From assembly GCA_020832445.1 (NCBI GenBank), contig JAFIEO010000025.1, forward strand, positions 1 to 37,064: a stretch of 37,064 bases of DNA. The letters run 5' to 3'. Both the position numbers and the translations under genes were made by a program. Shown in pieces: positions 16,066 through 22,874 of the stretch. Each line of letters begins with the position of its first letter. Position 1 is the stretch's first letter. Origin of the DNA: Paracoccaceae bacterium (GTDB lineage Bacteria; Pseudomonadota; Alphaproteobacteria; Rhodobacterales; Rhodobacteraceae). The notes beneath the pieces are model-generated. The model worked only from the letters and a program-made list of their open reading frames with translations, had not been told where the DNA came from and ran no database searches.

Positions 16066-17694
16066 TTATTCGATATCCATCGGCGCAATGTCGATGAACC
16101 AGCTTCTGGGCTGGACAACCCCTGTCACACGCGTGGACATGGCGCGCGGCCCCGCGTCATGGGCCACCCAGACAAAGGGCGCTTCTTCCACCAGCCGTTT
16201 GTGCAGCCGCCCCAAAGCTTCGTCGCGGGCGTCATCTTCAAACGTGGTGCGCGCATCGGCAATAAGCGCGTCGAATTCGTCATTGCCGAAATAGCCCCAG
16301 TTGTTGGACACAGGCGGGAATGTCCCTGTTGAACTGAAGCGCACCATTGCAAAGAACGGGTCCATGGTGGCAAAGGTCACGTTGATGGCATGTGCGCCAT
16401 TCGCGCTTTCATCGGTCGCCCCGCGCCGCCAGTTGGTGAACAGCGTGTTCCATTCGATGACATCCAGTTCGACATCGAAATAACAATCCCGCAGCGCCTG
16501 TTGCAGATATTCGTTCATGGGGATGGGTTGCATCTGCCCCGACCCCGAAGCTGATGTCTGCACCTTCACACTCAGCGGGTTTTCTGCCGAAAAGCCTGCT
16601 TCCGTCATCAGGCGCTGCGCTTCATCCAGATCATAGCGGATGTCGAATTCCGGATTGCCCCACCATGGGTGCGTCGGGTCAACAGTGCCCTTGGGAATGC
16701 CCATATAGCCGCCCAGCAGGATTTGCAGGTCTTCGCGGTCAAAACACAGGTTGGCGGCATGGCGCACGCGTCTGTCCAGCCATGGCGACCCTTCTGCAAA
16801 GGACAGTTGCCATGGCCAGACATGGGGCTGCGGGTTGGCATAGATGGTGAAGCCACGCGATTCAATCTGGGGAATGGCATCAGGCGCGGGCGCTTCGATC
16901 CAGTCCACCTGTCCCGACAACAACGCCGCCGTGCGCGCATTGGCTTCGGGCAGCGGCACCAGAACCACACCATCCAGTTTGGGCGTGCGATCGGGGTTCC
17001 AGTAGTCAGTATTGCCTGCCAGTTCCAGCCGTTCGCGCGGCACAAACCCTGTCACGCGGAACGGGCCGGACCCGGACGGATCGGCCGCAAAAGCCGCCCA
17101 TGCGGATTCCGCATCGCCGGTTTCATCGAATTTCGCCTGCCAATGGCTGGGCGACGCCATGAACAGGTTGGTCAGGTTGATGGGCAGAAAGCTGTCGGGT
17201 TCCGATGTCGTCAACTCGACAGTGAATTCGTCGATCACTTGCGCCGAACGCAAGGTCGGCATGCGCGATGCGGTCACACCCACCTGACTTGCATCAAAAT
17301 GGGGCGCGTCTTCGTCCAGCACTTTCTGGACATTCCACACCACTGCTTCGGCATTGAACGGGCTGCCATCATGGAAGGTGACATCATCGCGCAGGGTGAA
17401 GGTCCATTTGGTGGTATCGTCCGGGTCCACCGTCCAGTCTGTGGCCAATGACGGAATAACGACAGAGGCTTCGTCTTCCTTGCTCAGGTCCCAGGCTGTC
17501 AGACTGTCATAGATGGTCATACCGGTGAAACGGTTCCCCTCGAACCCCTGATCAGGCTGGCCAAGGGTGCGCGGAATATCTGCTGCGGTCATACCAATGC
17601 GTAAAATCTTGTCCTGCGCATGCGCCACAACCGGAACGGACAGGACTGTGGTTGCAAGCAGGGCTGCGGTAAGGGTGAATTTGGCGTGCGCCAT
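16066..17694 (-). CDS. ABC transporter substrate-binding protein, SBP family 5
   Basis: A 542-residue periplasmic binding protein of the peptide/nickel (SBP_bac_5) family. A Sec signal peptide occupies about residues 1-26 (MAHAKFTLTAALLATTVLS..., cleavage after AHA). Family motifs include WTFTLRDDVTFHDGSPFNAEAVVWN and GSGPFRV. The rest reads as the standard three-domain fold. It is the first gene of a five-gene transporter operon; a palindrome identical to the one next to the GntR gene lies 62 bp upstream of its start. Family members bind peptides, amino-acid derivatives, opines or glycosides; the racemase neighbour hints at an amino-acid- or hydantoin-type ligand, which is inference. Confidence 0.92.
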   Translation of the reverse strand: MAHAKFTLTAALLATTVLSVPVVAHAQDKILRIGMTAADIPRTLGQPDQGFEGNRFTGMTIYDSLTAWDLSKEDEASVVIPSLATDWTVDPDDTTKWTFTLRDDVTFHDGSPFNAEAVVWNVQKVLDEDAPHFDASQVGVTASRMPTLRSAQVIDEFTVELTTSEPDSFLPINLTNLFMASPSHWQAKFDETGDAESAWAAFAADPSGSGPFRVTGFVPRERLELAGNTDYWNPDRTPKLDGVVLVPLPEANARTAALLSGQVDWIEAPAPDAIPQIESRGFTIYANPQPHVWPWQLSFAEGSPWLDRRVRHAANLCFDREDLQILLGGYMGIPKGTVDPTHPWWGNPEFDIRYDLDEAQRLMTEAGFSAENPLSVKVQTSASGSGQMQPIPMNEYLQQALRDCYFDVELDVIEWNTLFTNWRRGATDESANGAHAINVTFATMDPFFAMVRFSSTGTFPPVSNNWGYFGNDEFDALIADARTTFEDDARDEALGRLHKRLVEEAPFVWVAHDAGPRAMSTRVTGVVQPRSWFIDIAPMDIE

Positions 17695-17755
17695 TATGTG
17701 ATCTCCTGTTGGGCCGTTTTGTCGTCGAATGAATTGGTGTCAGGTTGCCTACAAG

Positions 17756-17767
17756 ATTGTCGACAAT
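17756..17767. promoter_or_regulatory. second copy of the candidate GntR operator
   Basis: ATTGTCGACAAT, identical to 11225-11236, lies 62 bp upstream of the binding-protein start codon. The match of a full 12-bp palindrome at the two ends of one gene cluster supports a shared regulator, most simply the GntR protein encoded at 10430-11140. Confidence 0.65.
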
Positions 17768-17951
17768 TTAAAGACTGAGATCGTTCCCCATATTCAGTCA
17801 AGTTTTTTTGCAAAGGGGCACCCACATACCGCGAAGTCTGACGACACGCATAAAATTCGAACAGCACACCCCGCCAGCGCCCATGAATTGGGCAGTGCCG
17901 GAACGCAGGCGCACTGTCCGGCTGCGCGGCAGGGCGACACATCGAATCCGG

Positions 17952-17976
17952 GGAACCCTAAGGGAAGTTTCGCGTT
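17952..17976 (+). promoter_or_regulatory. EcfG-type promoter upstream of csbD
   Basis: GGAAC, 16-bp spacer, CGTT: an exact match to the known consensus of the alphaproteobacterial general-stress sigma factor EcfG. The predicted start of transcription is about 35 nt before the csbD start codon. Confidence 0.8.
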
Positions 17977-18017
17977 CTATTCCCATGATCCAATTGCAAC
18001 ACGCACAGGAGTTTGAG

Positions 18018-18215
18018 ATGAACTGGGATATTGTTGAAGGTAAATGGAAGCAGTTTACAGGGTCCGCCAAGGAAAACTGGGGCAAGCTGACTGATGATGA
18101 TTTGAATCAGGCTGCGGGCAAGCGTGACCAGCTGGTGGGCAAGATTCAGGAAAAATACGGCGTCGCCAAAGATGAGGCCGAAAAGCAGGTCGATTCGTGG
18201 TCGTCCAAGCTGTGA
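18018..18215 (+). CDS. CsbD family stress protein
   Basis: A 65-residue hydrophilic, helical protein of the CsbD family (UPF0337): MNWDIVEGKWKQFTGSAKE, then WGKLTDDDLNQAAGKRDQL and a KYGVAKDEAEKQVD tail. CsbD-like proteins are induced by general stress in many bacteria; the molecular function is unknown. AGGAG lies 8 bp before the ATG. An EcfG-type promoter sits just upstream, in agreement with stress induction. Confidence 0.92.
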   Translation: MNWDIVEGKWKQFTGSAKENWGKLTDDDLNQAAGKRDQLVGKIQEKYGVAKDEAEKQVDSWSSKL

Positions 18216-18231
18216 CAGTTGAAATGGCGTA

Positions 18232-18251
18232 ATCCCGCGATAGCGCGGGAT
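18232..18251 (+). terminator. hairpin after csbD
   Basis: ATCCCGCG and CGCGGGAT form an 8-bp GC-rich stem with a 4-nt loop 16 bp after the csbD stop codon. The T run behind it is short (CTTT), so termination may be partial and the downstream DUF883 gene could receive read-through. Confidence 0.5.
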
Positions 18252-18334
18252 ATGCGCTTTAGACACCACACTTTTTTCAATGAAATTTAAACCGGCCGCG
18301 TAGCGCATACGCACGTCCCGGCAGGAGGCTTGAA

Positions 18335-18736
18335 ATGTCCAGACAACCCGAAGCGAAGCTGAAGCAGGAAAGCAAGGAAACCGCCGCAAATGTGAAAAGA
18401 CACGCAGATGCCGCGGCAGATGAAATCTCTGATCTGGCCGATCTGACCTATGAGGAGTTGAAAGAGCAACTCGCCCTTGTCAAATCCGACCTTGCAGAAC
18501 TGACCGAAGCCACCAAACAGGCCGGTTATGCGAAAGCCCGACAGGCCAAGGCAAGGGCGCGCCGCACCGGCCGCCGCGCAGTCAGCATGGCCGAGGATGG
18601 CTATGACTATGCCACCGACCAGATTGATGAAGCGCTGGAAAGTGCCGAAACCTTCACCAAGGAACGCCCTGCAATGGCGATGGGCATAGCTGCGGGTGCT
18701 GGGTTCTTGCTGGCACTGGCCCTGTCGCGCCGCTGA
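18335..18736 (+). CDS. DUF883 family protein (ElaB/YqjD-like)
   Basis: A 133-residue protein with a long charged helical region (about 1-105) and a single C-terminal membrane segment, RPAMAMGIAAGAGFLLALAL, ending in RR. This is the ElaB/YqjD layout; in E. coli such tail-anchored proteins are stationary-phase induced and YqjD binds ribosomes. GGAGG precedes the ATG. I see no EcfG-type box of its own, so it may be read from the csbD promoter. It overlaps the next gene by one base. Confidence 0.82.
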   Translation: MSRQPEAKLKQESKETAANVKRHADAAADEISDLADLTYEELKEQLALVKSDLAELTEATKQAGYAKARQAKARARRTGRRAVSMAEDGYDYATDQIDEALESAETFTKERPAMAMGIAAGAGFLLALALSRR

Positions 18737-19113
18737 TGTTGCAAACCGTTCAGCATATGAAACGCCAAGCCCAATGGCATGGCAGCAATATCGCGCTTGC
18801 ACTTGTTGCGGGCGCGATGTTTGCCGTGGGCATCGGGTTTATGGTGGCCGCCATCTGGATGATGCTTGCGCAACAGTTCTCGGCATTGATTGCAACTTAT
18901 GCAATCGGGTTGGTGTTTCTGGGGCTGTCAGGCATCTTGCTGCTTGTAAAGCGCCTGCGGCGCGCGCCGCCAATCCCCAGCCTTGATGCACAGCTGCGGG
19001 CGAATGCAGCGCAGGGGCGGGCCTATCAGCCAAGGGGCGAATTTCCCGCCCTGCTTGAAGCGTTCCTGTTTGGCGTGAACACTTATGTTCAGGTGCGCAA
19101 CCGCCGCCGCTAG
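18736..19113 (+). CDS. putative phage-holin-family / YqjE-like membrane protein
   Basis: A 125-residue protein with two membrane segments (about 19-43 and 51-72), followed by a basic cytoplasmic tail (VKRLRRAPP). It fits the small superfamily in which YqjE and holin-like proteins are grouped; in enterobacteria yqjE also sits directly behind the DUF883 gene yqjD. No phage genes are around, so a lytic role is unlikely. Its start overlaps the DUF883 stop by one base, giving a tightly coupled pair. Confidence 0.7.
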   Translation: MLQTVQHMKRQAQWHGSNIALALVAGAMFAVGIGFMVAAIWMMLAQQFSALIATYAIGLVFLGLSGILLLVKRLRRAPPIPSLDAQLRANAAQGRAYQPRGEFPALLEAFLFGVNTYVQVRNRRR

Positions 19114-19114
19114 G

Positions 19115-19210
19115 GCAGTTTCAGAAAAAGTTGACAGGCTTTTTCGGTTCGCAATTGCGCCAAGAAAGCTTCATGCGTTTCTGGCGATTCACCAAAAGCC
19201 GAAACGCTTT
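19115..19210 (+). repeat. dispersed intergenic repeat, copy A
   Basis: About 96 bp that recur, in the same orientation and about 80% identical by eye, at 27382-27481. The most conserved parts are a hairpin (GAAAAAG, 8-nt loop, CTTTTTC) and the block TCTGGCGATTCA followed by AAAAGCC. It begins directly behind the stop codon of the YqjE-like gene. Confidence 0.7.
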
Positions 19211-19235
19211 AGGCTACCACACATACAGCCCGACC

Positions 19236-19270
19236 AAAGCCGCCGCGCCATTCACTGGAGCGGCGGCTTT
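19236..19270 (+). terminator. bidirectional terminator hairpin
   Basis: AAAGCCGCCGC and GCGGCGGCTTT form an 11-bp stem with a 13-nt loop between two convergent genes. On the plus strand the stem is followed by TTTATTT and on the minus strand its other side ends in TTT, so it can serve both. Confidence 0.75.
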
Positions 19271-19411
19271 ATTTGTGCCAGACATATGGAAATAAGGGTG
19301 GTCCGTTTCATCATGGCGAACGCATGTTGCGAAAAATCGCGGCGATGCACCCGCGCGCGCCTGCGCCGCAAGGCGCGGCGTTATGCATTGGCACGGTCCC
19401 AGCGGGGGGGG

Positions 19412-20581
19412 CTATCGCGGCGGGGCTGGCACGCGGGGCTGTGTGTCATCAGACAGCAGGTTCGCCACCTTCGCGGCACCGGGGAACTGCTCCAGTATGA
19501 CACGCATCATCACAAGCAGGGGGACCGCAATCAGCATTCCCAAAAACGACCACATCCATGCCCAGAATGCCACCGACAGAAACACCAGCACCCTGTTCAT
19601 GCGCAAACGCCGCGCCAGCCAATGCGGGGTTATCAACTGCCCTTCCAATGCGGTCAGGGTGAAATAGGCCAATGTCACCATCAGCACGCTTTGCAGATCA
19701 TCAAACCACAGAATCGCAACCATGCTTGTCAGCACAACACCCGTCACAGCACCCAGATAGGGGATGAAGTTCAGCGTGAATGCCAGCACCGCAAAAAGCA
19801 GCGGCACCGGCATGCCCAGCGCCCACATGGCCACGCCCACACAAACCCCAAGCCCCGCATTTATCAAGGTAACGGTTCCCAGATACCCGCCAAGATCGCG
19901 TTCAATCTTGTACAAGGTGTTGATCGCGATGCGCTTGTCGGAAAACGCGCCAAAACTCTGGACAATTTTCAGATAGATCAACTCGCTTGAGGACAGCAGG
20001 AAAAACAGCAAGATCAGCATGAACAGCACCTGCGCCACTTTTGCAGGGGCTTCTGCCAGATAGGTCAATGCACCGCTGGCCGTGGTCAGCAAAAAATCCG
20101 CACTGCCGCCATCATCCGCGTCTTGCAGGGCTTCAGTCGCACTTTGGCGCAGATCGGGAACAAAACCCTGTTCACTTTCGCCCAGCGTGTTCATCAGGTT
20201 TAGCATCGCACCCTGAATGGCCGTCAAGCGCCGGGTGATATCACGGACAATATCGGGCATGTTGTCGGCAAGCTGCATCACAGGGCCACTGAGCAGCACG
20301 AACACGGCGGCAATACCGGCCATCAGCCCCAGAACCAACCCTGCGGCAACCGGCGTGCCGGGCAAACCCAGCCCCAGCAGACGGCGCTGCAACGGCATGA
20401 ACACGAAAAACAGCAATACCGCCGTGACCACCGGCAACAAAAAATCGCGCGCATAATGGACCGCGCCCAGAACCAGAATAATGAAAATGCCCGTCAGCAC
20501 CATAGATGCGCGCGGGCTGCCGTCCACCTTGGCAAGGGATCGACCAAGGGATTTGCCCGACCGGCTGTCTGACAGGGGCAT
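19412..20581 (-). CDS. AI-2E family transporter (PerM-like), copy 1
   Basis: A 389-residue membrane protein of the AI-2 exporter/PerM family: paired hydrophobic helices at the N-terminus, a central soluble stretch (about 110-190) and a C-terminal block of helices including FIPYLGAVTGVVLTSMVAI and the family's ALEGQLITPHWLARRLRMN. Members export small molecules or act as sodium/proton antiporters; the substrate here is unknown. The start at 20581 follows AGAGG. An exact EcfG-type promoter lies about 50 bp upstream. A second family member lies at 21229-22323. Confidence 0.88.
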   Translation of the reverse strand: MPLSDSRSGKSLGRSLAKVDGSPRASMVLTGIFIILVLGAVHYARDFLLPVVTAVLLFFVFMPLQRRLLGLGLPGTPVAAGLVLGLMAGIAAVFVLLSGPVMQLADNMPDIVRDITRRLTAIQGAMLNLMNTLGESEQGFVPDLRQSATEALQDADDGGSADFLLTTASGALTYLAEAPAKVAQVLFMLILLFFLLSSSELIYLKIVQSFGAFSDKRIAINTLYKIERDLGGYLGTVTLINAGLGVCVGVAMWALGMPVPLLFAVLAFTLNFIPYLGAVTGVVLTSMVAILWFDDLQSVLMVTLAYFTLTALEGQLITPHWLARRLRMNRVLVFLSVAFWAWMWSFLGMLIAVPLLVMMRVILEQFPGAAKVANLLSDDTQPRVPAPPR

Positions 20582-20634
20582 AATGATCCTCTTGGGTTTG
20601 GAGAAGGCAGGGAGAAGGCGCAGATACATTGATA

Positions 20635-20659
20635 AACGCGGGCAAGGGCACGCGGTTCC
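20635..20659 (-). promoter_or_regulatory. EcfG-type promoter for AI-2E transporter 1
   Basis: On the minus strand GGAAC, 16-bp spacer, CGTT. It gives a leader of roughly 45 nt before the start at 20581. It stands back to back with the plus-strand site at 20711. Confidence 0.8.
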
Positions 20660-20710
20660 CGACATATGCACAAGGTGGCGGACACCGGCACAAACGCCCC
20701 ACCCCGTCGC

Positions 20711-20736
20711 GGAACCCAAAGGAGTGTCCATGCGTT
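20711..20736 (+). promoter_or_regulatory. EcfG-type promoter for the small membrane protein
   Basis: GGAAC, 17-bp spacer, CGTT on the plus strand. The implied leader to the start at 20863 is about 120 nt, longer than for the other genes of the set. Confidence 0.75.
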
Positions 20737-20862
20737 GAACAGGTGACGGACCCGCCACGCCTGCGTGTATCTGCGGGGGTTGCAGGTCAGACGCCGGCAC
20801 TCTGGGGCGGCACAATCGCCACCCACAGCAGGACCGCCGGCCTTGAAAGGAAAGGAACAGAT

Positions 20863-21135
20863 ATGAGTGCTCCTGACACAAATCTGAAAAAGCAGACATG
20901 GCGCCACCGCGGGCCGCTAGTCGGCATGGCGCTGGCAGTCATTCTGGCGGTCGCGTTTCTGGGGTGGTTGCTGGTCAGAATGCTGGTTGTCGAACCCGAA
21001 CAGCCAACACAAGCACCGGCTGCGCAAACGGAAAGTGACACTGGCATTCCGGCCGAAGGCACTATAACCGGCCCGGCGAACGAGCCTGAGGACGCGCCCC
21101 AGATCATTGATGAACCGTCCGCGCCTGCTGACTGA
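20863..21135 (+). CDS. small single-pass membrane protein of unknown function
   Basis: A 90-residue protein I do not recognise. Residues 1-18 are hydrophilic and basic, about 19-41 form one membrane helix (VGMALAVILAVAFLGWLLV), and the remainder is proline-rich and acidic (EPEQPTQAPAAQ, NEPEDAPQIIDEPSAP), probably disordered and periplasmic. AAAGGAA precedes the ATG, and a strong terminator follows the stop. An EcfG-type promoter upstream places it among the stress genes. Confidence 0.75.
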   Translation: MSAPDTNLKKQTWRHRGPLVGMALAVILAVAFLGWLLVRMLVVEPEQPTQAPAAQTESDTGIPAEGTITGPANEPEDAPQIIDEPSAPAD

Positions 21136-21185
21136 CAGGCTTGCGCCCTGCCCACAGGCCGCGCGCGCAGCGCAGTGAACCGCTT

Positions 21186-21215
21186 AAGGCCCCTGTTGAT
21201 GACAGGGGCCTTTTT
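21186..21215 (+). terminator. rho-independent terminator
   Basis: AAGGCCCCTGT, a 5-nt loop, and ACAGGGGCCTT form an 11-bp stem followed by a T run ending at 21215. It closes the small-membrane-protein transcript. Confidence 0.9.
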
Positions 21216-21228
21216 GTATCAGGGCGCA

Positions 21229-22323
21229 TTACCTACCACTGCCTTGATACAAGCTGCTTTGCCGGTAGCGCTGCGCACCAAATCTGACAATCACACCTGT
21301 CGCCGCCGCCAGCGGAACGGCCATCAATGCGCCCACAAACCCGAATACCGTGCCAAAGGCAATCACCGCGAAAATCAGCCAGACCGGGTGCAGGTTGACC
21401 GCATCACCAACCAGACGCGGCACCAGAATTTCGCTTTCGGCAAACAGACCGATCGCATAAATGCCCAGCACGGCGGCAATCCAGACCGGATCGCCCCAGA
21501 ACTGCCACATCGCAATCCCCACGCCCAGTGACGTGCCGATGAACATACCAACATAAGGAATGAACGACACGGCCCCCGTCACCGCACCCACGGCAATGGC
21601 AAACGGCAACCCCACCAATGACAATGCCGTGCTGTAATACACAATCAGGATCGAGCAGACCATCACCTGCCCGCGAATATAGCCCGCCAGCGCCGCGTCA
21701 ATGTCATGGGCCAGCCCGCGCAGGGTGGGCGCCTGCGGTCGCGGCAACAAACTGTCGACCGATGCAATCAGGCGCGGCCAGTCAATCAACAGATACACCG
21801 TGACAACCGGCATCACGACCCAGAACATCAGCACCGACAGCAACCCGGACACGCTTCCCGCCATCTGTTCGGTTACATCCGGCAAGGTGCCGCGCAGTGT
21901 CTCCAGCGCCTGCCCCACCAGATCCCCGACCCCGGTGAAGCGGGCCTCGACTGCGTCGGGGATGGTGTCTTCCAGTTGTTCTTCGACCTCGGCCCAGCTG
22001 TCAGGCAACATGCCCATCAATTCGGCCCCTTGTGCAAACACCAGCGGCACCATGCCGCCCACCAGCGCCAGCAATGTGCCAAAGGTGGCCAGGGCCACAA
22101 GCAATGCCGCGATCACCCGCGACAGTCCGCGCCGTGTCAGCGCACGCACTGCGGGATCAAGGAAATACGCAAGGATCAGCGCAATCACAAAAGGCAACAG
22201 CATCGACGACAACAGCCACAAAAGCCCCCCTGCAACAAGGGCGATGCCCACCCACGCAAAGAATTTGCGATAGGGCTGCATCGTGTTTTCGGGCGCATCG
22301 CGCTGCGGGTCATGGGCCGTCAT
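21229..22323 (-). CDS. AI-2E family transporter (PerM-like), copy 2
   Basis: A 364-residue second member of the AI-2E/PerM family, with the N-terminal helix pair, the DWPRLIASVDSLLPRP segment, the GYIRGQVMVCSILIVYY helix, FIPYVGMFIGTSLGVGIA and a C-terminal GDAVNLHPVWLIFAVIAFG block. It is clearly diverged from copy 1, so the two are paralogues rather than a recent duplication. I found no EcfG-type box upstream of this copy. Substrate unknown. Confidence 0.88.
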   Translation of the reverse strand: MTAHDPQRDAPENTMQPYRKFFAWVGIALVAGGLLWLLSSMLLPFVIALILAYFLDPAVRALTRRGLSRVIAALLVALATFGTLLALVGGMVPLVFAQGAELMGMLPDSWAEVEEQLEDTIPDAVEARFTGVGDLVGQALETLRGTLPDVTEQMAGSVSGLLSVLMFWVVMPVVTVYLLIDWPRLIASVDSLLPRPQAPTLRGLAHDIDAALAGYIRGQVMVCSILIVYYSTALSLVGLPFAIAVGAVTGAVSFIPYVGMFIGTSLGVGIAMWQFWGDPVWIAAVLGIYAIGLFAESEILVPRLVGDAVNLHPVWLIFAVIAFGTVFGFVGALMAVPLAAATGVIVRFGAQRYRQSSLYQGSGR

Positions 22324-22396
22324 CAGTTATTCCTTTGTGTTCGTGGCATCTCGGGTGCGGCGGTGTTCCAGCCCCGGACATTTGCCGTATTTTTCT

Positions 22397-22421
22397 GGAA
22401 CCAATCGGAATTGGGCGCGTT
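22397..22421 (+). promoter_or_regulatory. EcfG-type promoter with no downstream protein gene
   Basis: GGAAC, 16-bp spacer, CGTT on the plus strand, within the 236-bp gap between two minus-strand genes. Nothing on the plus strand downstream looks like a protein gene until well past a strong terminator at 22485-22528. Confidence 0.7.
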
Positions 22422-22426
22422 TCAGT

Positions 22427-22528
22427 ATTGTCCCTGTTGGGGCATCGGGCTTTTGTCCTGCCTGATGTCTTCCAGTCCCGACTTGCCCATCCTGTGGCCG
22501 ATTGGCGTTCAGGATGGGCTTTTTCTTT
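22427..22528 (+). ncRNA. candidate stress-induced small RNA
   Basis: About 100 nt lie between the EcfG-type promoter at 22397-22421 and a rho-independent terminator. The terminator is GCCCATCCTG (22485-22494) paired with CAGGATGGGC (22510-22519), followed by TTTTTCTTT. Both genes flanking this segment are on the opposite strand, so the promoter and terminator have no other evident client. A 32-codon frame starting at 22465 runs through the terminator, lacks a ribosome-binding site and is not convincing. I infer a trans-acting or regulatory RNA; targets unknown. Confidence 0.55.
22485..22528 (+). terminator. rho-independent terminator of the candidate sRNA
   Basis: A 10-bp perfect stem with a 15-nt loop and a T5-C-T3 tail on the plus strand. 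On the minus strand the stem is not followed by a T run, so it does not look like the terminator of the oxidase operon that ends at 22560. Confidence 0.8.
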
Positions 22529-22559
22529 GGCACCGGCCCCGCCTGCTGCACCATCCCCC

Positions 22560-22874
22560 CTAACAACTGGTGATCATCAGCGCCGGAAACAGGGTGAACG
22601 CCGTAGCCCCCAGCCCGATCCATGCACCCGCGCGCGGCATATATTGCGACAACGCAGGTCCGGCAGGCAGCGCGCGCAACAGCACCACATGACCCAGCAA
22701 CCCCAGCACACACACCGCAATCAGCCCCATGCGCGCGCCCGTGCCCAGCGTTTCGGGGGCCAGACTTTCCGCAGGTGGCTGACCCGCGCAGGCGACCCCG
22801 TGCAGCGCATAAACTGCGACGAAGACGACGGCCCACAGGGTCGGGCCAGCCAGTGACAGCGCAACCCACTTCAT
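22560..22874 (-). CDS. small membrane protein at the end of the oxidase operon
   Basis: A 104-residue protein with three membrane segments (about 4-27, 56-76 and 84-103). I do not recognise a family. The start at 22874 overlaps the stop of the fused oxidase subunit gene (ATGA), the same coupling used by the four genes before it, which suggests a part in the oxidase complex or its assembly. Confidence 0.6.
   Translation of the reverse strand: MKWVALSLAGPTLWAVVFVAVYALHGVACAGQPPAESLAPETLGTGARMGLIAVCVLGLLGHVVLLRALPAGPALSQYMPRAGAWIGLGATAFTLFPALMITSC

Larger units (their letters stand above)
17695..18017. other. divergent intergenic region, ABC operon / csbD
   Basis: This 323-bp stretch holds the second copy of the GntR-type palindrome on the left and an EcfG-type promoter on the right. 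Between them lies a T7 run and no protein-like frame. Confidence 0.5.

Noticed and set aside
17783-17787. GGAAC on the minus strand upstream of the binding-protein gene
   Set aside because: No CGTT-like box at 16-17 bp; not an EcfG-type promoter.
18736-19113. Prophage remnant suggested by a holin-like protein
   Set aside because: No other phage genes nearby; the pairing with DUF883 points to the YqjD-YqjE arrangement instead.
22465-22563. A 32-codon frame in the candidate sRNA
   Set aside because: No ribosome-binding site; it runs through the terminator hairpin and its T run, so it could not be translated fully from a terminated transcript.
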